Source of the DNA: Phymatolithon calcareum
Lineage: Eukaryota > Rhodophyta > Florideophyceae > Hapalidiales
Length of the DNA stretch: 64,000 bases
NCBI GenBank assembly: GCA_977006965.1
Contig: OZ345360.1
Location: forward strand, 2,046,001-2,110,000
Reading direction: 5' to 3'
The notes beneath the pieces were generated by a model that was given only the letters and a program-made list of their open reading frames with translations, did no database searches and was not told the DNA's origin. How positions within the stretch are numbered: the first letter of the stretch is position 1; every line of letters begins with the position of its first letter. Made by a program: the position numbers and the translations under genes. Below are positions 44,182 through 53,699 of this stretch, piece after piece.

Positions 44182-44194
44182 AGTTCCGGACGTC
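44182..44194. repeat. Right target-site duplication of the 88-bp element
   Basis: AGTTCCGGACGTC, second copy. Directly after it the Fanzor zinc-finger codons (CHGCG) resume. Confidence 0.9.
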
Positions 44195-44368
44195 TGCGCG
44201 TTGTCATGGATGCGGGAAGGCTATGCAAAGGGTGAAGGTTTTTGTGTGTTACGCTGTACAAACAGTGCACCGGGTGAGAAATCCTGCAGCGTGGACGACA
44301 TCGACAGGGACGTGAACGGCGCGCGCAATATAGGAATATGTGGTGTCCACATGCTTCTTGGAAAATAG

Positions 44369-45825
44369 CGCCCGAACTATCTGACTAGGTTGTAGTGGTC
44401 CCACTATTTTTCTGTTTATTAGCTGGCATGCATAAGTATGTCTGATGCCTCTATCGTGGTCATACGGGTTGCTCTTAACTCTTGAAGGGAGCAACGCTGC
44501 GCATCGTCTTTCCTGCCAAGTCGATGTGAGCTTCAACGGATCACATCAGAGGTATTTAGAAGGTCTTCTAGCTGTACCATGGATCTAGTTTCTTGTTTCG
44601 TCAATGACCGACGTCATCAGTGACAAGCGGCATTGTGCTAATTTTTTCTTTCCTATCCCCTTGCAGTTCTTGCACTTCGACTTAACAAATCACTTTTGTG
44701 AAGGTGATGAAGACCCATCATAAATATTTGTGTTATCTTTTCGGGTGCTTGTTTAGGGGAAGGCTAATATGTAGAACCAATCGGGCCAAATGTGCTTCCA
44801 ACTGCCCCTGTTCCACTCCTGCTCTGAAGATGACCTTCGCAGATTTTCCATGCATGAAGCCTTGCGATCAGCGCAGTAGCTATCCATGAACGTTCAATGC
44901 GAGACCTGAGCTATCTAAGGCGTTCGACGTTAGAGGTCATTGCTCCTGTTGAGCATTCAAGGAGGTATGAAATGATAGATGCGTAGACTAAAAGGAGATA
45001 TTGATTACAGAATCGGAAGAGAGTCGTTCCAACAATCAATGTATGCAAGGCTATAAGCCCGCCTTGGTAAGGATACAGAATTCTCCAAATTCAAGATTCG
45101 GAAATGCACTTAGAGCAGAGCGACCATGTCGGCTTCCACGTCTTGCTTGGAAAGGTAAACAAGGTAGACAGTTGACGACGCTCCTCGAGCTTGTAGTTTA
45201 ATATGACGTTGTAAGAATGTAATTCCTGAGCTGCGGGAGAGATCAGAACGTTCCATTTTAAGGAGTTGTGGACCTCGCGCGCGCGTATATGCAAGAAGTC
45301 CAGAGCAGGTACCCTGCACGTGAAGTTGGTGTCGTGCAGGTCCCATTTAATGTTGTTGTAGGTTGAGGAAGCTGTGTGTGCTTCTAAAACGGTTGATGTT
45401 GACGGTGTCGGGGTTGTGTGTGGAGAGCATATGTCAGATGTGGTCTTCTTGAGAGAAGTGAGATATGGAGATGAGAGCGGTATATAAATCATAGTGAGAT
45501 TGTGGCGGATGCGAGTGGAAGCGAGTATGACCGATACGAGCGGCAATGGCCAAACATGGCACATTCTTACAAGGTGATAGTTTGTTAGTACCCATCGCCC
45601 AGTTAACACAGATTGTTATCAGCGTCTGCCAATATGTTCGGAACGGAATGACCTGAATCACTCTTGTTCAACAATCGCATCCTGAGCCACCGAAAGCTGA
45701 CTCCGTGTGACACAGTGAAGTGGAGTATTTTTCCCCTCGAGGCCCGCTTAAGGACCAGAGGTAGGTTCTAGTACCCTTCCATACCGGTTCGCAACTTCTA
45801 GCCGTATATCACTCTAGACATACGT
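44369..45825. other. No gene recognised
   Basis: About 1.45 kb. A minus-strand frame of 172 codons (45091-45609) has no motif I know and no clear start context. The 3' flank of the Fanzor gene (44369-44560) was searched by eye for a complement of its 5' flank; none was found. Confidence 0.35.
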
Positions 45826-45892
45826 CTGGAATTGCAAAGTTGCCCGAAGCGCCTGCTGATGCGTTGGTAACTTTTTTAAAAATAAAAATCTC
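45826..45892. repeat. Dispersed repeat, copy A
   Basis: aagttgcccgaagcgcctgctgatgcgttggtaactttt... resembles 59942-60005 (aagttgccccaagcgtcagcagatgctttggtaactttt) over about 60 bp in the same orientation. Confidence 0.7.
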
Positions 45893-46553
45893 CATTTCTT
45901 CTTCTTGAGCAAAAGGACGGCTTTTCGTACGATCACTGTAACTTGCCAATGCGTCCAAAACTTTCTTAATTGTTATCTCTCGTCCTTTTTGGGGCAACAA
46001 ACGTCTCTTTCTCTTGTTGTTCTCATCGTGGATTTGTGTCGATGTGCAGCAATCAATACCCGAAGACATTTGAGCCAAAAATATCAGGTAACGAGATTCC
46101 GCAAGGACATCTGCCTCAACCACATTCGCCTTGCATTTCGTTCATTTCATCCGGAGCACAGGGAGTAAATTCTATGATACCGCTAATGGACTCTTGTTCG
46201 TTTTGTCTCAGTCTTCCGAGTATCTTATATTTCCTTTTCGTAGCAGTTCGTTCTCACATTTACAGCACTACGCTAATATCGGATACATTCGGGGCAGCAA
46301 TCGAGCATCACTTGGAGACCGTACGCAAGAACCTAGCAAGGTATGAACCGGACTCTGGAGAAAAGTTAACATCGGAAAGGTACTAGACTGCCTACTACTC
46401 TACAGCGTCGCCATACTTGATAATATGGAAAACGACGAGTTCCTGTATTAGGGACCAGGCGATATACTAGAATGAACAAGTTATGAAAAGCTGCTCCCCT
46501 ACAGTCTTAGGAGTAGTACTGAGGGCATTTAAATAAATGACAAATCTGTTGCT

Positions 46554-46920
46554 TCAAAAACAATTTTCCTCCTTCTGCCTCAGGAACTCAATGGTTTTCA
46601 CGCCAATCGAGGGGTGCATCCGGTAATCGTCTGAGCAATAATACGAATAGACTGCCAATTTGACGATCTGATATATCTGTGACCTCACGAAAATATAGGA
46701 CGATCTCAAGTTTTTATCGTAGGTTCTGTACATGTTTTTTATCGAGTAGAAAAGTTTGCTTAATGTAAGAGCCCTCAGTATCAAGCCAAATATGCATCGG
46801 AGCTGCTCTGCTCTTACCTGTAACAGTAACTTGAGGATCAGCCACCTCGAACGGCCTTGTTGAGTGTTGCTGCTCAACTTCAATTGTGCTGACGTCTTGA
46901 CATTGGAACTTTGACTCCAT
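46554..46920 (-). pseudogene. Unrecognised protein fragment with one frameshift
   Basis: Two overlapping minus-strand frames read as one protein with a shift near 46735. The first contains PMHIWLDTEGSYIKQTF and the second SYIFVRSQIYQIVKLAVYSY. The composition is protein-like. Family unknown. Confidence 0.3.
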
Positions 46921-47404
46921 GTTAATTCCTAAATATCTCCAATTGCAACTGGTCGGAAAAGCAGTTCAATTCATCTAGGGCTCGTTCTGTATCAGTGATT
47001 TACTGGTCAATGAGAGAAGTCTTGCTGAACATGTCTTCCAGTTTGGACAGTTACTGTGGAATCATGTCTCCGAGCTTGTAGTGCCTGTATGATGTGCGCG
47101 AACGAAGGGCAATTGCCAGATAGGTGCCATTGAATTGAATGAAGCTTCCGAATTCCGAAACGAAAGAATTTCGGACACGTGAACAAAATTACAGGGGTAC
47201 AATGCCAAGAAGCCATTGTAAAATCCGTTCGTGCAGTTTTCAATTTGTTCAGCCGACGAAGCACTATATGCATATGTTTACGACCTCCATTGCGAGACAT
47301 GTAAAGTGCTGCGTGGAAGTCAGACGTGATGGTATAGAACAAGCCGAAAACTGGTTAGCTAACAAAATATGTTATCATAATGTACGAAAATGTTGCAAGC
47401 TGAA

Positions 47405-47784
47405 AGAGGGACCTTCTTGAGAATTCGATTTTTGCGTTCGCACTATCAGTCTGGAAAAGTCCGCGGTTGCAGTCCTAAATGTTTTGACTGGTAATGAGGG
47501 CGCAGCATAGGTCTGGGTGTCTTCAGTGTTCATCTATGGGACATTGCTAGTTTTAGGAAGTGGAATTGCTTTTCGACAAAACTATTCGTGATATTTCAAG
47601 TTTTTGTTCAAAAGGGTGTGAAAACATTTGGAGCGAAAGTTTGCAAATCAAATCTGCACGTGGAATCAGTCACTGCAACCCATGCCACGTCTTCGTAACC
47701 AGTCCACGAGATAATGACTGGTAATGAGGACATTTTGACTGGGTCTATGTCCCGATTTTGATGAATTCTCAAGAAGGCCCCTCT
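47405..47784. mobile_element. MITE-like element, 380 bp, with 22-bp inverted ends
   Basis: agagggaccttcttgagaattc (47405-47426) is mirrored at 47763-47784 with one mismatch. Inside, gactggtaatgagg occurs twice (near 47488 and 47717). No protein. Target duplication not clear. Confidence 0.6.
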
Positions 47785-47953
47785 GAAAATGCATTTTCAG
47801 CTTTAAGCAGCTTCTCCAAGTAGGAGATTTGCACTTGATATGCATGGAAAGACCTCTAAAGTATGAGCAATCGGTTATCACATACTTTACAAAAGCATTG
47901 TTGTGCTAACAAAAGTACGGTACAATAGCATGATGATGATCTGAAAATAACCT

Positions 47954-48036
47954 TGTCCAAGGTAGGATTTGAACCTACGACACAAAAGTTTTTAACTCAA
48001 GAACCTCTGGGGGTATCAATAATCATGTCTTAGGAC
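47954..48036 (-). tRNA. tRNA-like sequence, probably a pseudo-tRNA
   Basis: On the minus strand gtaggttcaaatcctac (47962-47978) is a good T-arm with the B-box GGTTCAAATCC. It is followed by cttggac and A. The proposed 5' end gtcctaag (48029-48036) pairs with cttggac with one extra base. The D-arm and anticodon arm do not fold convincingly. It may be a degenerate tRNA, an organellar tRNA insertion or a SINE head. Confidence 0.3.
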
Positions 48037-49505
48037 TCCGAATGCACTGTGCTGGTACATGTCGACATGGGTCTATCTTAACATGATAAACTTTAATCAC
48101 CTCCCCAAGTTTCGTTATTGAGGAAATCGGTAATGGGTGCCTCTGTTGGATTCTTAGCTGTAATCGAGGAGATTAGTCTTCGGTAAGGCGGCAGTTGTTC
48201 ACAGTAAAATGACGTAATAGAGTACAATACAAGCGACTGACAAGAGCCCTAGCTGGTACCAGTATACTGTAGAGAGATAAGAATCGAGGAGCTTTTGAGC
48301 AAAAGATAGATGGTAAGCACACGAGAAGCTGCCCTTTAAAGACTGAAGCCCATGAAACATTTCAAATATATCAACAATCGTCCCCTTCCCCACGCACCAC
48401 TCGAGGGGATCCTGCGCCGCGCGTGCATGCGTGCACTAAAGGACAGGAAGGCGACATAGTACATCATGATTACACATCAGCCACAGTGCCTGAAGGCCTT
48501 TTCTTGATACTGGTGTAAGTTAAACAGGGGTCTTCATTCCATCACTGCGATTGAGAAAATGGTACTCAGATGTATCCTGAGTAAGAATTCAAATAGATTC
48601 TTTGCTGCAACTCGTTAGAAAAATATCAGATTGTTCAATCTGCTATCAAACAGACGTCAAACGTTCCCAATCCGCTCCCACTCCGTTCTCCTGATTCAAA
48701 TATAGTTTCCGCTCGCTTTTGTGCTGAGAAACAATTTTAATGATTTTCGGGCACTTAGAATAGAAATTTTCTTCCTAGCCCTGATCCGCTTTGTATTCAC
48801 CGTGCAAATAGCGCTCAGAATCCGTTCAGTCGAGCGAATTGCAAGCGGAAAAGCGGAAAAATCCGCCGTTTGCGATCCCTTGTCCACAATCCTATTCAGA
48901 CCGCCATGACGTCGGGAGTTGGATAATATGTAGTATAATACAGCTGTGTGTCGAATGTACAGTATCGGATTACAGTCCACCGACTGAAATCCGATAATCC
49001 AAACTGGGTGGACACTGGGACAATGATCATCAGAATTCAATTATGCTAATAAATGACATCGATTTTCATCAGAGCAGTCACTCCAAAGCATTAAAAATAG
49101 TAGCTTTGATTGGTTACAGAAGCTTGAGCATAATAATATGGTCACAGACTTCCGCGGTAAAGCCATAATACTTTACCTTATAAATGTTGCCCAGAATGAT
49201 TTCGTCCAGACTATTTGTCCCCTGTCAGGGCAACGAGTGAACTTAGACGTTCGCTCGATCGCGATCGTTTCCAGCATCCTTGCAAAGGTATTTCCCCTCC
49301 AACATTTGACCAACGTAATCTTTCACAGCTTCTGGCTGCGTACGCGCGCGTACGTATGTGATTCATCAGTAAATGTAATCAAGATGAAAATTTTAAATTC
49401 AACCGGATTCTGAATAAAAAAATGCAGAACACAGCATTGTGAACAGCTCGTTCGCAAAACGATTACTGCGATCCCAGGTATCGACGGCACTCATGATGTT
49501 CTGTA
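48037..49505. other. No gene recognised; one hairpin
   Basis: About 1.5 kb, AT-rich. A hairpin lies at 48964-48995. The surrounding 48700-49040 frame has no recognised motif. Confidence 0.4.
48964..48995. repeat. 14-bp hairpin with one mismatch
   Basis: atcggattacagtc, loop cacc, gactgaaatccgat. Confidence 0.75.
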
Positions 49506-49896
49506 TGGTACACCCCTTCTAACTGCAACCCTTCTAAGTGAAATCCCTGCAGAACTGAAATCAGATTATCTTTCCCGACCCAAAATCGCCCTAAAAATAT
49601 CTAAATTCTAAGGTCACCTGCAAGACTGCAAACTGCAAGCCAATTGCAATCCTCAAAACAGAAGATCATTATTTTTCGTTTAATTTTTAGCCATTCGTTA
49701 CATTGTAAGTACCAGTACATCATGTTCGATCCATCTGCATTTCGTCTGTCCAACCATTTTTGATTCATTGTCCCCGCAAATGGGTGAGTCTGTAAACTTC
49801 ATGTTATGATAGGCCCCCTCAGACTGAAATCCCTCTTCACCTGCAACTCGACTACCTGTGCCGAAGCCTTGCAGTTAGAAGGGGTGTACTGTACTG
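49506..49896. mobile_element. MITE, about 390 bp, pogo/mariner-like
   Basis: The ends gtacaccccttctaactgcaa (left) and ttgcagttagaaggggtgtac (right, followed by tgtactg) are exact complements over 21 bp. TA lies directly outside on each side (49504-49505, 49897-49898). Subterminal pieces (tgaaatccct) recur inside on both sides. No protein is coded. TA flanks fit the Tc1/mariner/pogo superfamily. Confidence 0.7.
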
Positions 49897-49898
49897 TA

Positions 49899-51533
49899 TC
49901 ATCAAGGTTGCTGATGCAATCACAGGGGAGGACGATCGATAGAAGCGGCGAACTTAATTTTCGGGCCCGATTGAATTCATGCGATAGCCATAAAAACTTT
50001 ATCGGGCCCAGACGACAAAGTGTCAATAAATCAAACAATTACATTGTTTGAAGAGTTCACAGAGCTTGTCTTTACAGAATTTGTTGACTGTATCATACGT
50101 CTAAACGTGGATCAATTTCCATTCCATCTCAGAATTTGAAGAAAGCACATTGTTGACAATAGGAGGAACTACTGTAGCGATATGATACACATCAGGGTTT
50201 CCTCAATCCAGAGGCATAGAATGGCCCTCCAAAAATAGACCCCGTGACGCAGCGGAATTATACGATTCTGGACGAGTTGACTGGTTGGTTGCGCCCATGA
50301 TCGAAGTCAATAAGCTAATCGCAACACGGCAGACTCGTCGTCAGCACAAAATGACAAAGACACCGTGCACGCAACCACAGTTTCTCGAGCAAATAAGAAC
50401 AACCGGTCTGCGGCGGATGGCCCAATCATAATTTTTCGCACTATACTTCTCATATCTCATTGATCAAAAGTGCGAAAAAATAGTTAGTTTTTAGAGTTTA
50501 TATTAGAGAGAAGATGAAAATTTACATTTAATGTCGACGGGCCAACATCAAGTTGATTGTCGCACCACGAATCCTGCACGCTCGGCAGAAACTTCAAGTT
50601 TAGTTCAAGCACCGTTATTCGAACGCAGACAAGGGGGGATTGTGCGCTTCCACCAATGTCGTGGCCACGGCATAATTTCTCATGGGGTGCACTGCAGAAT
50701 ACAGTAGCAGCTCAGCTGTGGACTCTAGAGTTCACAGCCGGTACAGTACGACTGGCAAATTATCATTCTGCTGCGACTCTAGAGTCCACAGCGGAGCTCT
50801 ATCCCCACCCCTTCCATCATCGTTGCGGGCAAATTGTCATGGGCCGGCCTGTCTCCGAAGAGGGACTGGACCGCTGCGTGTCGCTGATGACGCCAGAGTA
50901 ATTTTCCAGCAATTCGTGGACCGAAACAAAAGCGTTGTTTTGGCAGGCGGACACACTCAACAACGCGATATTATCATCGTTATGATGTACGGTATATGAA
51001 TTTTTACAGCCCCGAAATGCAATTCTGCACTGTACTGTACTGTACAGTAGTATATCTGAACCAGTGCCGTCCACGGGGCATCGACAATACCAAGCAATTT
51101 ACTGGATTAAACGTACAGTATCATACATGCCGGACACAGCCGTTTCCTCCCGAAATCTAGAAAACGATCTCGTTTCGTTCATGTAGTATGACAAACGAGA
51201 GTTTTGCGTACACGCGAAACCAATTCCGCGGCGCATGCTCCATGGCCCGCAACCTTTCCGCCCGGTCCCCATTGTCAGCGCCGTGGACCAACCACGCCGG
51301 CCGTAGCGTGGACGCTGGTGCAGCATGCTTTCTCGAACAATAGCTATACAAAATCCAGGCGCACAGTTCAATCGCCCTGAAACACAGCACCGGCAGCGCA
51401 AAACAGCTCATTTGAAGCAACTCAACGGCATTGCATGCACTTTCCCACCGACCTTCCGCACAACTTCGATCCGTCTCGACACACATAAGCCGAGCCTGAC
51501 AGAACCTACCGCCGATCCATATCCAGTTCGTCC
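49899..51533. other. Intergenic, without a recognised gene
   Basis: About 1.6 kb up to the start of the small gene at 51534. It holds paired palindromes at 50715-50792 and a ctgta-type microsatellite near 51029-51050. A minus-strand frame (51157-51546) overlaps the promoter side of the next gene and has no motif. Confidence 0.4.
50715..50792. repeat. Two similar near-palindromes
   Basis: gctgtggactctagagttcacagc (50715-50738) and gctgcgactctagagtccacagc (50770-50792), both symmetric around CTCTAGAG, 31 bp apart. Confidence 0.7.
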
Positions 51534-52001
51534 ATGTCTCGAACACTCAGACCATCCCTGCCGTCGCTCCCGCTACCTCTAGCTGGAGGTCTCTCCTGTG
51601 GCGTGTTTCGCGCTCGCGGTATCACCAAGCGCATCCGTTCGCGACGGCCGCCGGCCCATCCCGCCTCACACACGTCTACATGGCGTGCCGTGGCCGCGGG
51701 TGCCGCTCAAAGCGCCGGTCCGCATGCACCCGATGTGGATGTTGTGGGTGTGGCACTACTTGCCGCTGAGGCAAGACGGCGTCGTTTCATTGTATTGCGG
51801 GAGAAGGCGTTCTTTGTACAGCGTGCATCTCCGCTTCTCAAAAGTCGCGTACATACACTTGAGAAGGAACTTCGAACAATTCTTCGGTCCGTTGAAAAGT
51901 GCAAAATTGTCGCACTTGCGAACCGTAAGCTAAAGTCTGCTACTAAGCGTCACTCATTACCGGTTTCGGCATTGCTGAACGAAGAACCGGCTGCGGTGTA
52001 G
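51534..52001 (+). CDS. Small unrecognised protein, 155 residues
   Basis: One uninterrupted frame from ATG to TAG in the gene island. The N-terminal third is rich in Pro, Ser and Arg (MSRTLRPSLPSLPLPLAGG) and could be an organelle-targeting sequence. The second half is a basic, probably coiled-coil helix (LEKELRTILRSVEKCKIVAL). I do not recognise a family. It is convergent with the NudC gene. An alternative frame (51598-51933) overlaps but is less protein-like. Confidence 0.5.
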   Translation: MSRTLRPSLPSLPLPLAGGLSCGVFRARGITKRIRSRRPPAHPASHTSTWRAVAAGAAQSAGPHAPDVDVVGVALLAAEARRRRFIVLREKAFFVQRASPLLKSRVHTLEKELRTILRSVEKCKIVALANRKLKSATKRHSLPVSALLNEEPAAV

Positions 52002-52517
52002 TTCTTTTGATTGCCGCAGAGCGTGCTTGCTTTATTTTTGCTGAGGGCTGATGCGGCTTGATTGACAAGTTTGCCTGCCTTGCTTACTTTTTTGTACAAT
52101 ACACATAAAATTCACGATTTTTTCTCGTATTTGTCTCCCAGTAGCCTGTGGGACTGTCCATCTCACGTCTTGTCCCCCAAAGTCGAAATGTTTCTCTGTC
52201 GAAACTTTGCCAATACCCTTTCGTGCCGTCCCTTTCGTGCCGTCCCTTTCTTTGATCTGCGTCCTTTTCTCTTTCACGACCCTGTACAGTAAATTTCCAC
52301 AAAATACTATAGTTGCTCCCTCTACGTTGTGGCGCAGAAATGAATGAAATGCATGTCCTGTAAATTTTGGTCTATGCAATAGTCTATCGTGACCGCCGAG
52401 CATTGCAATCACATCCTCGAAATCATCACGCATGTCTGCCTGGCAAATCATGGCAATATTTACCACGCGAAACCTACAGTACGAATCCCTTGAACCACAT
52501 CCATCCCGACCCCTCTC
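52002..52517. other. Convergent intergenic region
   Basis: About 515 bp between the 3' ends of the small gene and the NudC gene; it should hold both 3' UTRs. cctttcgtgccgtc is repeated directly near 52220-52250. No gene recognised. Confidence 0.45.
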
Positions 52518-53169
52518 TCACGAAAATTTCGCTTGACTAAAGTCCATCTCTGGGTGCTGCTTCTTAAACTTCTCAAACATCTTCATCTTTTGCTGCTCCT
52601 CGCTCGTGGGGAGTCCTGCCGCCTTCTGTCTCTGGTCATACATCATCTTTTCGACCATACTTCTCGTCTCGCCATCCAAGTCGCTCAACTTACTATTGTC
52701 CGGTGCCACCTTACCGAGATCGATTTTCGGATCGCCCTCAATAATACACGGCCACCAACTCATCTTTTCCTTCTTATCCAGTTGTACTGTGACTGTCCCA
52801 TCTTCACGATCAACGTGCCAAAACGACTCGTCGGGATGAATACCAGCGTGCAAGGTACCGTCAATTACCATCTCTGCGGCGCCCTTCACGCCGACAACGA
52901 GAGACCTTTCCTTCATTTCACACGTCACCTGCTTTCCGGCTGTTCCTACGGGCACCTGAACCACCACCACAGCCTCGGACAGTGTTTGTGTCCACGTGTA
53001 CCCAGGCCCAGACCCGCCGTTTCCCGGCGCCGGTGCGACTGCTTCTGCTGGCACTCACAAAACGCGATATCTCAATGCTTGTCAGAGATGGACTGACGTG
53101 GAGAAAATGCGATCCAAGTTGACTCGACGCAAGAAATAACTCACCAGCACTGCCACCCTTTTCAGACAT
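52518..53169 (-). CDS. nudC: NudC-family CS-domain protein, two exons
   Basis: NudC proteins are Hsp90-linked chaperones that work with dynein regulators. Exon 1 is 53145-53169 (ATG at 53169), with donor GTGAGT. The intron is about 97 bp. Exon 2 is 52518-53047, with acceptor CAG; the phase fits exactly and exon 2 alone has no ATG. The CS domain begins YTWTQTLSEAVVVVQVPVG and has ERSLVVGV, ESFWHVDREDGTVTVQL and the diagnostic KMSWWPCIIEGDPKID. The C-terminus carries SMVEKMMYDQRQKAAGLPTS, also typical. About 185 residues, a short NudC-like form lacking the long N-terminal coiled coil. The acceptor could be 3 nt further on without changing the frame. Confidence 0.85.
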
Positions 53170-53699
53170 TGTTGTTAGTTTGTGCAGCAATACCTCCTGG
53201 CTAGCTGGCCACAGGGGAACCCTCTTTGATATGTGCACTCAGTCGTGGGCTTAGGCTTTTCGACCCTTCGTGTTGGCCCAGTAACCCGACCAACACTTGT
53301 ATACGACGCCAACTGTGTTTTTGTGCGCGAGGGGGAGTTTTCTAGAGAACCCTTTTGCATCATGGATCTGATACCATCTCGTTGAAACTACTGAATTTAT
53401 AGTTCCAGACTTTAGTGTCAACCGCAGTGTACGTACAGCAAGGCGAGGCCTTACACCACGTGGATTTTTTTGGCGAAGACCCCTTTATGTACGACTGAAA
53501 AATATTTAAATTTCACATATTGAGTTCACCTCGTTGTACAAAGAAATCTGTCGTTGCCACTTTTAAATGGCAACGACAACAATTTGTGCTGGAACCGTGT
53601 TCTACCCCAAGTCACTGCGCATCGTCCAGGCGCACAGCCTTGGCCAAGCCTTAACATCGCTTTCGACGGCCACACCCGCTCCAAAAGAGCTCATTCAAA
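53170..53699. promoter_or_regulatory. Bidirectional promoter between NudC and BRO1 genes
   Basis: The two genes start head to head with 530 bp between ATGs, so their promoters lie together. An AT-rich stretch aaaaatatttaaatttc (about 53499-53515) is the only TATA-like text. A hairpin and an upstream ATG lie close to the BRO1 start (see the next entry). Confidence 0.5.
53549..53578 (+). promoter_or_regulatory. Hairpin with an upstream ATG before BRO1
   Basis: tgtcgttgcca (53549-53559) pairs perfectly with tggcaacgaca (53568-53578) around an 8-nt loop. ATG at 53567-53569 opens a 72-codon upstream frame that runs past the BRO1 start (53700) in another phase. If transcribed, such a hairpin and overlapping frame could lower translation of BRO1. 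Transcription start unknown. Confidence 0.4.

Larger units (their letters stand above)
41663..44368 (+). pseudogene. Fanzor (eukaryotic TnpB-like RNA-guided nuclease), broken
   Basis: Fanzors are eukaryotic relatives of TnpB. They use a guide RNA and a RuvC nuclease to cut DNA. Here the catalytic core motifs are present in order. RuvC-I is IVIGVDPG (Asp codon 43513-43515). RuvC-II is the motif TDEFRTS (Glu codon 44080-44082), followed by a zinc finger with CHGCG and a later CTN...KSCS. RuvC-III is DRDVNGARNI (Asp 44309-44311). The N-terminal part includes a basic PPPKKRKK stretch near 42570-42585, a nuclear-localisation-like signal. Lesions: C16 run at 42592-42607 with frame changes around it, TAA at 43297, frame change near 43610, TAG near 43717, other stops near 43860-44060, and an 88-bp insertion after the RuvC-II motif. 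The first about 60 codons (41663-41869) are in another phase, separated by a fold-back repeat. The full-length gene was probably 800-900 codons. Confidence 0.75.

Noticed and set aside
45091-45609. 172-codon minus-strand frame as a gene
   Set aside because: No motif, unusual composition, no clear start, and overlapping frames of similar length.
47954-48036. A functional tRNA gene
   Set aside because: Only the T-arm and acceptor pair well; the D-arm and anticodon arm do not. Kept only as a low-confidence tRNA-like sequence.
51157-51546. 129-codon minus-strand frame before the small gene at 51534
   Set aside because: It overlaps the start of a better gene candidate on the other strand and has no motif.
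52032-52466. 144-codon minus-strand frame downstream of NudC
   Set aside because: It lies in the convergent 3' UTR region, has no motif and contains a simple direct repeat.
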